The notes under the pieces are model-generated. The model had not been told where the DNA came from. It was given only the letters and a program-made list of their open reading frames with translations, and searched no databases. Shown here in pieces: positions 28,251-38,770 of a DNA stretch of 64,000 bases; within the stretch, counting starts at the first letter, position 1, and each line of letters opens with the position of its first letter. Source of the DNA: Bdellovibrionales bacterium (lineage in GTDB: Bacteria > Bdellovibrionota > Bdellovibrionia > Bdellovibrionales > Bdellovibrionaceae); the NCBI GenBank assembly GCA_016713585.1, contig JADJOV010000027.1, forward strand, positions 124,001 to 188,000, given 5' to 3'. The position numbers were made by a program, and so were the translations under genes.

Positions 28251-29090
28251 TTCAGAAAAGAGGATATTTACAACCTGGCGAATGTGCTTAAATCTTGGTA
28301 CTGGATCTTGATTTTAGGAAACACCAGTGGGTGTTTGTCTAAAATTTCTTTGTACCTGTCCCAAGTGACTCGGCCATTTGACTTCGTCGAGTGAGACTGT
28401 GCCTCCAATCCCAGCGAACTTGCTGAGAGAGAACGAGTGGAGTTTCTGTCCATTACCGGCAATCCCATAGTAGTTAAAGTGACCCCTCAAACTAGAGTTG
28501 AGGATCTGAACTTGTTCTGCTATGGGGCGGTGTTGAATTTGTGAAATCTTGGCCTTGATCGCTGCTTTCGCACGACCATATCGCAAAGAATCCGTTACAA
28601 ATACAGTCTTGCCGCCTGTTCCACTTCGATTCTTGGCTCGGTAAATTGTAAATCCAAGAAACGTCATTCGTCGACGCTTATGGGTTTCAGACTGACTCTG
28701 TAACCCAAGGTGCGTTTGATGAGTCTTCTTTTCAGAGATGCTGAGGCCAAACTGAGCAAGCCTTGCCATGAGCAAGGTTTGCATTGTTGTGACATCTGAG
28801 GCTTTGTTGAAGAATAGAGCGAAGTCGTCTGCATAACGCACCAGATTTGCTCGTCCATTAAACTGTTGTTTAATTTTCTTCTCAAACCATAGGTCCAGCA
28901 CATAGTGAAGATAGATATTCGCAAGCAAGGGAGAAATTACTCCTAAACACAATGGACAACTTTTCGTTGTCAATCAAGCTATCCTTTGGTAATCACAGGC
29001 TTTATTCCAACGGGCGCAAGTACGCCAATTGCAGTTGGCAGCCGCCGTCCATGAATGGACCAGCGCCTTGTTCACACAAGGAAGTTCAGC

Positions 29091-29301
29091 ATGTCAAAAA
29101 CATTAAAGAGGCTATGGACGGTTCGTATCGAAGGCCTCTACAAAAGCGATCGAGACGAAAGACTCACCAAAGCATTCGAAATCATTCTCCCAGAAATTCA
29201 AAGAACAACACAAAAATCAGAGGTAAAAACCCATGAACAAAACCACAGCGATCTACGCCAGGGTTCTCAAGCGACAAGCAAGCCCAAGAAGGAACTATTG
29301 A
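29091..29301 (+). CDS. Small ORF preceding the serine recombinase
   Basis: ATG 29091 after AAGGAAG. About 70 residues: MSKTLKRLWTVRIEGLYKSD..., basic and helical, overlapping the recombinase start. Its natural stop (29299-29301) is reached only if the one-base insertion near 29262 that also breaks the recombinase is removed, which supports that repair. Function unknown; small accessory ORFs before recombinases are common. Confidence 0.4.
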
Positions 29302-30840
29302 ATCACAAATTTCAAGTCTTCGAGAACATTGTGTCAGTCAAGGATACCAGATTGAAGAAGATCTTGTTTTTACTGACAATGGCGTCAGTGGCACAACTCT
29401 TGTGCGCCCAGGGGCTTGATGCTCTCAGAGACAAGGCCGTTGCCGGTGAAGTCAATCAGATTTTAATTCTATGTCCAGATCGCTTAGCCAGAAAGTATGC
29501 TCACCAATTGATTCTGGTAGAAGAGTTTAAAAAACTGGGTGTTGAGATTAACTTTGCAAACCGAACAATTTCAACTTCACCCGAAGATCAGTTACTTTTT
29601 CAAATTCAAGGAGTTATATCCGAATTTGAGAGAGAAAAAATAATCGAGCGAAGTCGTCGAGGTAAACTTTATAAAGCCAAAGCTGGCAAAGTTTCAGTTT
29701 TATCTGGCGCGCCTTATGGGTATGTCTATATCTCTGCTACCGAATCCGAAGAGTGTCGTTACGAAATTCATCCTGAAGAGGCAACCGTCGTCAAAAGAAT
29801 TTTTCATCGCTATATTTATGATCGAAAAGCATTGGGGCAATTGCTAGAGAACTCACGACAGAAGGCATTCCCAGTCGACACAATGTGGGTCACTGGGAGC
29901 GTTCAGTGATTTGGCTCATGTTGAAAAATCCTGCCTACTGCGGAAAGGCAGCCTATCGAAAGACTCAAGTTGTCGAAAGGCTCAGGCCCACTAAATTAGC
30001 TCGGGACAATGGCTTCTATCCAAAGAAACCAAAATCAAGTACTCGGGATCGTGACCCGAAAGACTGGATCATTATTGCTGTTCCCCAGATAGTCAGTGAG
30101 GAGGATTTTGAAAAAGCAAAAGCGCAGCTTCAAGAAAATAAAAAGTTATCGCCGCGAAATAATAAACGTTATGAGTACCTCCTAAGCGGTCTTCTTCGTT
30201 GCAAAGAATGCGGCTATTCAATCTATGGTAAGCCCGCTTCAAACTCCAAATACAAAAGGCTCTATTACCGCTGCATGGGTCAAGACGGCCACAGATGGTC
30301 CACAGGACGCGTTTGTTCATCTCATCCAGTTAGAGTTGAGGTTTTAGATGAGCTTGTCTGGCAGCAAGTCCAAACCCTCATTGAACAACCCGAAATCGTC
30401 GTTAAAGAATATACTCGGCGAATGGACGCTAAGAAAAAGAAGACTCAAATTATGAAACACTTCTTAGCAAGAAGAAAAAGAAATCCGCATGCAAGAGCAG
30501 CAAAAGGAAAGATTGCTTGATCTTTACCAAGTCGGCACGTTAAATTTAGCTGAAGTCGAAGAGCGGTTGAAAACTCTTCGATTGCGAATTACAAAACTGA
30601 ATAACGAATGTGCCCTTTTGAATCAAGAGGAAAAACAAAAGCAACAGTGTCTGCAGCTTGTTGAACAGTTCGAGGATTTTAAGAAAAAGATGAATTTAAA
30701 CCTACCAAATTTGAAGTTCGAAGAAAAAAAGCAACTTGTTCGTCTTTTGGTCAGCGAGGTCGTTGTTGATGTCAAAAATCAAGATGTTAACGTTAAACAC
30801 GTGGTGCCGGTTCAGAAAAATGTTCCATTGTGTTTAGGGA
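29233..30840 (+). pseudogene. Large serine recombinase, several frameshifts
   Basis: Joined frames give ~535 residues. Resolvase domain: AIYARVSSDKQ-type start (catalytic Ser restored by removing one base near 29262), SLREHCVSQGYQ, FTDNGVSGTTLVRPG, ILILCPDRLARKYAHQLI, GVISEFEREKIIERSRRGK. Recombinase domain: ARELTTEGIPSRHNVGHW, VIWLMLKNPAYCGKA. Zinc ribbon: LLSGLLRCKECGYSIYGK...YYRC. C-terminal coiled coil. Breaks near 29262, 29417 (GGGG), 29838 (GGGG) and 30460. Would catalyse integration or excision of the element. Confidence 0.85.
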
Positions 30841-31555
30841 GTAACCGAACCTCCTTGCGGAGTTCCTTTTTCCTCGCCAACCTGCAATTGTCCATTTTCC
30901 ATGACACCGGCACTCAGCCAAGCCTCGATCAGTTTGAGCACTCGCTCGTCTCCGATCCGAAGTCTCAAGAATTTCTTAAGCCATTCATGGCTTAAGCTTC
31001 CAAAGAAATCCTGAATATCCACCTCGAGAACATATTCAGCCTTCCTGCGGTAGAGAATCTCATTGATCGTGGCTAGGGCATGATGGCAGCTTAATCCTGG
31101 CCGAAATCCGAAGGACGACTTGAGGAAGTCCTGTTCGTAAATCTCGTTCAGAATTCTGCTCATCGCTGCTTGAATAGCCCGGTCAATGACCGCAGGGATA
31201 CCAAGAGGACGCTTCTTTCCGTCAGCCTTTGGGATATACACCCTTCTCACAGCTGGTGCTTCGTAGCGACCCTCATGGATTTGCCTCAGGATTGGCGGAA
31301 GAAGCCAAGAGAGATCTCTCTGGCTTGTTCGACCGTCATACCATCTATGCCGACGGCACTGGATTTTGGAATTTTATTTAAACATTCCTCAACCAATTCG
31401 TAGGTCAAATGATGAAGCAAACTGTTAAATTGTTCTTTCGGATTCTTCCTGGCTCTTGCTGCAATAGCTGCTCGCCGAGAGACCGGGTCTTGTTTAAATC
31501 CGCCACTGTGTTCGGATGTATTCCCCACCTCGGAGTGTGGCCCCTGTTTCTTCAC

Positions 31556-32015
31556 TTGCAACTTCTCCTTTCTGCGACACCCTTCGCTCCCCGATCATTA
31601 CTCGGTTCACCGCTACTATGATGTCGTCTGAATTCCTGTGACTTCTCATCTCGGCTTCTCGCTTTGGAGACTTCTGGCTTCGTGCCAGTAAACCACAGGA
31701 CCTCCCACGTTTATGAAAGTGCCTTTATGAACATGCCGGAGCCTGCGCCCCGGTAGCTAGAGATAAGCTCGCCCCGTAGCGCTCATCCACTTTTCGTCTT
31801 CTCCACCTTATCTAATGGATCGACAGCTACAAGTTATACCCTTTCGGGGTTTACGCCCATTCATCTCACCGATTCGGCCTGTTCACTCGACGATCTTCCG
31901 CTCTGATGAGTCGGTTACCCTTCACACCAGGAAGACGTCTTCACCTTGATTGGCTAGATTTTAAGGTTGTGACTTTTACATTTCACACGCTCCTTTCACA
32001 CTTTGCGTGGCGCAC
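31556..32015 (-). ncRNA. Group II intron 5' ribozyme region
   Basis: No protein gene. Begins GTGCGCC and contains many short complementary segments, including GTAAACCCCGAAAGGGTATAAC, as expected for domain I of a ribozyme, up to the AAAGGAG RBS of the RT gene. Confidence 0.65.
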
Positions 32016-32283
32016 GGTAAGAAGTATAAAGCACCTGCTCTAGGGAACTCAATTATATAGGACGCCTGGTCAATTCTGCGGAAAGTTCGATTCCAGCTAA
32101 TTCTGCTTAATTTTTTTGAGTTTTTGATGATGCTTTTTAGATTGATGGACTGTTTATAAGATTTTATATCGATTTTTTCTCATTGGATTTGTTTTTTTTG
32201 TATGGGAGTCCCGTCAACTCATGGATTTCGAGTCTGAGGGTTCCAAGAAAGCTCATGAGTCGTGTTTCTTGGTCTAATCATAA

Positions 32284-32733
32284 TCAGGGAAGGCTTGGAT
32301 GACGTCGTCTCCAGAGCCATTTGCAATGGTGTTGTGGTGGTCCTCGGCTTGGGTGGATTTTCGGTGATCTTGTGGGAAGTTTCAGATGCTCGAGTATTTT
32401 TTGGATCACCTCGGGATCAGTGATTGCGGAGATGACTGCCATTTTCCCGCCGCAAACATTGCAGATTTCTATGTCTATTTTGAAGACTCGCTTGAGCAGC
32501 TGGGCCCAGGTGATGCACTTTTTCTTTGTTGAGCCGTTCTTTTTGTCATCCAGGCTCTGGTCGGTCTTTTCTTGGGTCGGAGTCGTGGAGGGTGGGGTTG
32601 GGATGATGTGTTTTCTGTGCTTGGTGTTTGGAGCCAGGACTCCGTGAAATCTGGTGAGATGAACTCTTGGCCGAGGGACAAGGGCGGCAAGTTTTTCCAA
32701 GAACTCCAAGGGCCTCCATCTCGCAACCTCATG
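32284..32733 (-). pseudogene. IS91-like transposase, C-terminal fragment
   Basis: LEFLEKLAALVPRPRVHLTRFHGVLAP, then WAQLLKRVFKIDIEICNVCGGKMAVISAITDPEVIQKILEHLKLP, the C-terminal Cys-pair region of Y2 transposases. The very end is frameshifted. The HUH part is missing. Its upstream edge abuts the stop of the secreted gene at 32735. Confidence 0.75.
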
Positions 32734-32734
32734 G

Positions 32735-33909
32735 TTAGTGCAATAGAAATTCCCCAGAATGCTGCTCTATGACTTCGTCGATGAAAAATCTCTTGAATTC
32801 TTCTTTTTGAAGCGTCATGGACCAAAAATCAATAACTCCATGATAGAGAGGGGTAAATCCATTTAATTTCAATAGGTAATTAACCTGATTCATATACAGT
32901 GACTGGTTCGTAAAGACAAAAGCATGGGAGGTCAGCAATGTTTGATAGTATTCAGCCAGCAACCGAAGAAACCTTTTTTGTGGTGGTTTTAAAGGTAGGT
33001 TTTCACTGACACGAGGGGAGTTCTTTCGTAAATTCTTGTTTAATAATCTGCATCAAATTTTCCGCAATTTGAATACAATTATCCACCTCTTCCGAGAGAG
33101 GCACTTTAAAATATGGTAACTCGGGTTTGAATCTGTCTCTATGATGGAGAAGAATATCAACTTGTTCCTGACGATACTTACTTTGAGATGTGGATTTAGT
33201 GATGCCATTGGACCATGAAATTTTGACCGTGGTAGGCTCGCCTAAGTAATATTCATGCAGTGTTTGCGCTTGCACAGAATATGTGCGAGGCCCCTTTTAA
33301 TTTGAAATTGAGCTCTGAATTCGTATGCGATAACCCTTGAGTTTGAAAAATATCTACTTTAAATTCAGCTATTGCATTTTCCAAAGCTGTAAACTTAAAC
33401 CTGTCAGAAGAAAAAAGAGGAGGATCAAAAGTTCCATCCTCTGAGGTGTGCACTTTGTAAAGTTGCCTTGCTTTGTTAGTGTATCCAGGATTGGCCTTAA
33501 CAAGATCTTCGTACTGAGTGAAGATATCTGATCTAGTCATACCTGGAAAGATCTCGTCTGTTCTGTAGCCCAAAAAAGCTTGATAAGGTCCTCCACCGAC
33601 CCCAGGTAAGCCAACAGTTGAAATACGATGCATTTTCCTTAGCATCTGTCCGAATGCCAACGACATCCTACCATTAATCCAGGGAATGAAAACTTCAGTC
33701 AAAGCTAAAAAAGCATTTGTAGAATACTCATTTGAAGGAGTCCTAGTGGGCTCGCTCGAAATCCAACGTTGCCATTCCTGCGAAGTGTGAAGCACTAAAG
33801 ATTCTTGTTTTTTATGATTGGCCAATAAATCCGGGCATCGGGTTTGACAATGACCAGCCGTTGAACTGGAAATAATGAAAAATAAGAAAAGTAAGGCCAA
33901 ATGTTTCAA
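32735..33909 (-). pseudogene. Secreted protein of unknown function, two frameshifts
   Basis: Three consecutive frames join into one ~385-residue protein: signal peptide (LALLFLFFIISSSTAG), LRKMHRISTVGLPGVGGGPYQAFLGYRTDEIFPGM, FDPPLFSSDRFKFTALENAIAEF, YRQEQVDILLHHRDRF, and SHAFVFTNQSLYMNQVNYLLKLNGFTPLYHGVIDF. The last segment faintly recalls a Fido HxFxxxNxS arrangement, not enough to call. Breaks near 33265 and at a C run near 33015. Confidence 0.5.
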
Positions 33910-34153
33910 GCGTATCTCTCCTTTGCAATCGCTTTGGAATGTTCTCTAAGAGTGGGATGCCTCTGAAGTTAACCTTAAAATTCTAGAAGAAAAACTGAAC
34001 GGTACTTAAGCGAATGAGCATCAGTTCTCGCTGCTTCTATGCTAACCAGCTTCAAAACTTAAAAAAGCCTTCCGGTCAAATCAAGAGCCCAGGCCTGGGA
34101 TACAGCAGCCTCGCACCCGCCAGAGCTGCAGTGCTTGCACATAGCGCCGATCG

Positions 34154-34405
34154 ATGCCTGCAACAGCTTGTAAAGCTCCTTCAGCCTATGAACGACACAG
34201 ACCAGAGGAAACCACTCTCTACAAACTCGTGCAGGAAAACTGGCTCACCTTCAAACAACAAGTTGCGATGGACACTGGTCACAGCTTGCCTGACTTCGTG
34301 GTCAAGGAATTTGAGGAGTATCTCCGCTGTGGTATCCTGGCGCATGGATTCTTACGAGCCAAATGTGAGTCTTGCAATTTCGAGCGACTCGTGGCGTTTA
34401 GTTGC
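34154..34405 (+). pseudogene. IS91-like transposase, N-terminal fragment (plus strand)
   Basis: LYKLVQENWLTFKQQV...LPDFVVKEFEEYLRCGILAHGFLRAKCESCNFERLVAFSC matches the zinc-binding N-terminus of IS91-family transposases; it breaks off just before the FCPSCG motif and is joined head-on to another copy on the minus strand. Confidence 0.7.
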
Positions 34406-35205
34406 CAGGCCTTGCAATGTATCGGGCTATCTTTTCAAGCTTGTCTCGTTGCCCAGGGCCTACGGCAACACCTCCATGGAGAGTGAAGCCGGAATACTTG
34501 CCAACAAGTCCACCTTGCCGAGGTGGTCCCTGTCGACCTGAGTTTTGAGCACGAGAGCCTTTTTTTCTTTATTGGGACCGAGCAAGAATCTGTAGGAACT
34601 CGAGGCGGCCTGCAAATGGGAAAAGCCTTCCTCCATGGGGATATTGAGCTGAAGAGGGGCGTCGTCATCTTTTACGATGATACCGTTTTTCTCAAGATAT
34701 TTGGCGACTCTGTGGGCGATGGTCTTAACCAGTCCTTCTAGCTCTGGGACAGTTGGTGGTGCAGTTTTGTGAAACTCCTTTGCGATCTTATCGGCATTGA
34801 GTTCATAAGCCCCATCGATCAGAAGTTGATGGAGGTGGACATTGACGTTGCACGCGCCCCCATGATCTTTGGCCGAACGGCGAGCAGGGGCCTCAGCCGA
34901 AAGGGGAAGGTCAGTACGAATTGCCGAATAGGTTGGTGAGGCAAGACATAGTCGACGAGATGGGCTGCGGTCTCGGCCATTCTTCGAGCTCCACAACTCG
35001 GGCAGAAGCCTCTGTGCTTGCAGGAAAATGTCACCAGATATTCTTTGTGGCACTTTTCACACTGAACTCGTAGGAAGCCATTGGCTAGAATTCCGCAATC
35101 CAGATAGTCATAGAATTCCTTAGTCACGAAAGCAGACAAGGGATGGCCCATCTCAGGGGATAAGAAATTCAATAGGGGTTTTCGTGTAATCTGAAATATC
35201 TGCAC
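34406..35205 (-). pseudogene. IS91-like transposase, N-terminal and central fragment (minus strand)
   Basis: CEKCHKEYLVTFSCKHRGFCPSCGARRMAETAAHLVDYVLP, PIRQFVLTFPFRLRPLLA, then after a break NVNVHLHQLLIDGAYE (the HUH His pair), and SYRFLLGPNKEKKALVLKT, GFTLHGGVAVGPGQRDKLEKIARYIARPGN. Part of the region before the HUH is deleted, and the C-terminus is missing. The first codons overlap the right 428-bp repeat. Confidence 0.75.
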
Positions 35206-35486
35206 AAGATATTGATACCCTTATTCTAGACTGTACCCATTATCCCCTACTGTCCCCAGCCATTAGAAAAGTCATGGGCCCCAATGTCACCTTAGTGGAA
35301 TCTGGGGCAGCTGTCGCTGACCAAATGGAGCCAGAGCTTATTCTCGCCCCAAGAGTCTCTGACGAGACTCTACAATCTTTGAGAGTCAAATTTTTTGTTA
35401 CAGACGAATCGGATCAATTTCGGGATTTGGCCCAGAGAATTCTTGGACCTTCTAAGATTAACTCATTCGAGTTAATTAGCCTGTAG
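35193..35486 (+). pseudogene. Truncated murI 3' end
   Basis: Reads EISAQDIDTLILDCTHYPLLSPAIRK... to LISL-stop, equal to the last ~97 residues of glutamate racemase with Gly to Asp next to the second catalytic Cys. Missing the first two thirds. Confidence 0.85.
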
Positions 35487-35620
35487 TCTACCTTCGTGGC
35501 CCGTGACTCAAGGCCCTTCTCGCAATATCACGAATTCGGGCGTAGTACCTTTCAACTCGACTGCCAGCTGGAGAGCTATCGAATTTTCGATTATACTCCT
35601 CACTTATATAGTAAAGATCA
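35193..35620 (+). repeat. 428-bp direct repeat, right copy
   Basis: Second copy of 23094-23521 (9 substitutions). It holds a headless murI 3' end (stop TAG rather than TAA) and the native 3' end of the repeat-protein gene. Confidence 0.95.
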
Positions 35621-36387
35621 TTCTGACTGTAGGAATAGCTATTGTACTCAAAACGATCCTCGGCCATTGGCAGCGCCATATCATAAATCCTGCTGTAAGC
35701 CACCTCTGCCACAGATCCACTGGGACTTCTTTCATATTTTGAGACGAAATAAATTCCCACCTGCTCAATATTTCTAAAATCATAAATCTGTGAAAGTTAA
35801 AGTCTCACGACCTCAGGCAATCGATCAAAGACCGTCCGGCGGGCTCGATCATAAGCTCGTTCTTTCGCGGACCCCGCCGGCGTCGCCTGATACTTCTGAT
35901 CTAGAGTCAGTGCATACTGATCCAGCTCACGCCAATCACGATTGAAGTTTTCGACCTCCCACTGAAGTTGTCGGTGAAAAGCTTCGTAGGCAATATCTCG
36001 AGCCTGACTATACAAATACTCTAAGGCTGATCCCGAGGGGCTTGCCTGATACTTGCGCTCCTGCTGGTCAGCAAATCGTTCGATATCCTGTGAGGACATT
36101 CTGTCAAAGACTTGATACCCACGAATGGCCTGAAGAGCCCGTCGAGTGGATTGATCTCTCTGGTCCTGAGCGTACCCCTCTTCCCAAGAACCTGCCGGAG
36201 CCTGATCGTATTTTCGACTCCAGGAAATAGCATTGGCCTCTTCTACTTCGTACTCCTGGATTCCATAGTTTGGAGAACCATAGGGAGGAGGTGGATAGGG
36301 CGGGGGATGACCCTGACCCCATGCAACTAAAGACAACAGCTGAAGCGAAAACGACAATATAACCGCAAAAATAGAAATAACTTTCAC
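35488..36387 (-). CDS. Secreted protein with five ~50-residue KYxxSPxGS repeats, in-frame stop
   Basis: Signal peptide (ISIFAVILSFSLQLLSLVAWG), a Pro/Tyr-rich stretch (HPPPYPPPPYGSPNYG), then five repeats built on (Y/F)xxKYxxSPxGSxxExxYxxxRDxA: RKYDQAPAGS, RKYQASPSGS, QKYQATPAGS, SKYERSPSGS, RKFDSSPAGS. An in-frame TAA at 35797-35799 separates repeats 3 and 4, but the frame and the repeat spacing continue, so one base change or error is likely. Family unknown; helical envelope-binding protein is a guess. Confidence 0.6.
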
Positions 36388-36604
36388 TGAAAACCCCTAT
36401 TTGGTAAAGTTGTACGAGTCCTAAGTACATGTCCGTTAAAGAGTTTGTCCAGCTCGAAAAAAATGGCAAATTTTACACCTAGGGTTGCGAGCCCCCAAAG
36501 AAATTTGGATTTATCAACTGGACTAGACCTAGCTAATCTCTCCCTAAAAGGTACAATAGGCTTTGTTCATTGGATAGAACTCTTCAAATGGAAAAGGATT
36601 GATA

Positions 36605-38757
36605 ATGAAAATTTGGCTAAATATACTCATCACTCTAGGACTTCTGAATTCCTGCTCCACAGGCAATCACTCGACCAATCAGGTCACTCACCCTGATCTC
36701 CTAAAATCACGTCGTCCGACGTCGGAAAAAACCTTCACTCGAGCAGGCCTCGACGGATGGCTCAGCCCCGAAAACAACAGCCAGCTTTGGGGCCAGTATT
36801 GTCTCGGTGATCCCACAGATCCCGCGATTATACCTCAACCTAATTATGAAAACTACTTTATCAAGACATGGGTCGTTCCAAAACTTCTCCAGGTGGGTGA
36901 AAAAAGTTTCTACCTCAGTTCAGATGTTCTCAAAGTCTATGGACTTCGCGATCCAAACACCCAAAACAAAAAAATGCTCTCACCAGTATATCGGGAAAAA
37001 ATTCCCCAGGGCTTGTCCCTCACCCATAACGCCTTTTTGGTCTATCTTTGTGGTGAATTTCGCGATAGGGCGACTCTCATAGAGGAAAAACTGAGATGGT
37101 TGGCCAGGCTGCACAAACTCCCTATGACTGAACAACAAGCGGACATCGATGTCAGAGTTTCGCCTTTTTCACAACTCTCGGCTAAAAAGTACTTCGACTA
37201 CCTGAGCCTCTCGACGGCAGTTTTTAACAATCGTAAGCAATTAATCCAAGCAACTTCTGTCGATCTCGGCGATGGTCACAAAATCGATCCAGCCACTCCC
37301 GCTTTTACCGTCTGTGACGTGAAATTTATGATGTCTCAGTATATCGCAAAAAATAAATCTTACGATGCCAACTTCGAAACTGATCTTCTGGGTTGGTCTC
37401 AACAAATCGCACCCGATGGACAGCCTCATTGCCAGCAAGAAGATGTTGATTACGTTTATGATTTCCGAGGAGATTCGAATTTTAAACCCAACAGCCCCGA
37501 AAGCAATGCGATGCTTTGGGCTGGCGACACCATGGCCAAGGTTTGCGCCACACCGGTCACAACCAAAGATCCAGCTGTCGTGAGCGATGAAGATTGTCGA
37601 CACTACTTTTCCCATCCTTTTGAGGAACGCTGGGGAAAAGCGCGTCAGGGTCTCATGAGCTGGCTCTATTACCCCGACCAATATGAAGGCAAGTTCGGAT
37701 ACACTAAAAGCCTCGTCGTTCTCTATCCAAATGACCCCAAGGCCAAAGATAAAAATAGTCCACTTCCATATGGTTTTCAACTCTCAAATGGAACAGTACT
37801 CAGTGAGTATAGTACTCAAATGCTTTCGGCCCAGGCAAAAGATCCTGATCTTCTGAAGCGTGGGGACCTTGGATTTAATACTGTCTTTGAATTGAATGGC
37901 GTTCCTGGGAATACATGGAAGGCCTACAATCGTATCAGACAACTCGTCGATCGTCATACAGACTGGTACCAGTCAGGGTATGATGATCAGCGTGGAAAAC
38001 AAATGACCCAAGCCTATTCACCCTTTGTGGCCTCGAGCTATGAGCTGAGTAAGTCCGATGCGTTTATCGCCTGCGGCTATACGATTCAATGCTATCCTGG
38101 AAGCGACACTCGTCGACAGTGGATGTTTGTATTTAAAATTAAAAAGACCACTGGTACCGCACCCAAGATGTAGGCGCTGGTAAACCCGTTGATTTTAGCA
38201 AAATGTGGCTGGATGAAACCTCCTTTGGAATCACTCCCTTAGCTGACGCTGAAAATGCCTTTGATCGCCTGGGAACTGCGGTCGAAGGAGAATACGAAGA
38301 TATCATGTACGTGCACAATATTCATGGAAGCAGCGGTGGCAACAAAATCGAAGAGGATGGTTTGCCCTTTGATAATCCCTATGAAGCAGCCAAGAGCGCA
38401 GGGCCGCTTCAGACCTCTGCAAACAACTACACGAAAACTATCAAGACCAAATCTTATGAAATCAACAAGGCAGATATGGCAAGATCTGTTTCACTCAGTT
38501 TTGCGCGCCCAAAGATTGTTGATCAAGCTCTCACAGGAAAGGCTCTGGAGGCTCGGCTGACAGACCTTTTCAACCAAAGGATTCGGCCCCATATGTACAA
38601 AACTTCTGTGACTCTACAACCCGGAACAAAAATTATTCCGAAGACGAATCGAATTTCCGTTAGTCTTGCGTTGACTCCAGCTTTTGATATGGACGACCTC
38701 ATTGAAATCCTAAAAAATTCAAAACTTGAGCAGATTGAAATTAAGAATCTCAAGTAA
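36605..38757 (+). CDS. Large lipoprotein of unknown function, frameshifted
   Basis: ATG 36605 after AAAGGATTG. Lipobox LNSC at residues 14-17, so lipidated. The rest (~700 residues) is mostly alpha/beta, with several Cys and no domain I recognise. The first frame stops at 38171, but moving one base in the A run near 38148 joins FKIKKDHWYRTQDVGAGKPVDF to the downstream frame ending IEIKNLK at 38757. Similar large lipoproteins occur in Bdellovibrio relatives (recollection, unverified). Confidence 0.6.
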
Positions 38758-38770
38758 AGAGTACAACTTC

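Larger units (their letters stand above)
28937..30844 (+). mobile_element. Serine-recombinase element inserted in the RT gene
   Basis: Bounded by inverted repeats TTACTCC(C)TAAACACAATGGA at 28937-28956 and 30824-30844 (one base indel between them). Inside are a short ORF and a large serine recombinase on the strand opposite to the RT. CTCCC flanks both sides and could be a target duplication or att core. Confidence 0.7.
28268..31555 (-). pseudogene. Group II intron reverse transcriptase/maturase, interrupted
   Basis: N-terminal half (31555-30834): IDGMTVEQA, VYIPKADGKKRPLGIPAVIDRAIQAA, FGFRPGLSCHHAL, VLEVDIQDFFGS, ending GTPQGGSVTP. C-terminal half (28956-28268): GVISPLLANIYLHYVLD, LVRYADDFALFF (catalytic YADD), LGFTIYR, RGHFNYYG, and a maturase end RVTWDRYKEILDKHPL. 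The recombinase element sits exactly inside the QGGxxSPLLAN motif, and there are frameshifts near 31310 and 28410. No endonuclease domain is seen. Start GTG 31555 after AAAGGAG. Confidence 0.85.
28178..32015 (-). mobile_element. Group II intron, carrying a split reverse transcriptase gene
   Basis: The 5' end is GTGCGCC (32015 downward), a group II start; about 450 bases of structured RNA (domain I-III) precede the RT gene. Domain V is at 28250-28218: GAGCCGTG...CACGGTTC with a GAAA-containing loop; the 3' end GGGTCTACCCGAT at 28190-28178 fits domain VI and the terminal AY. Without the inserted 1.9-kb recombinase element it would be about 1.9 kb, a normal size. Confidence 0.8.
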
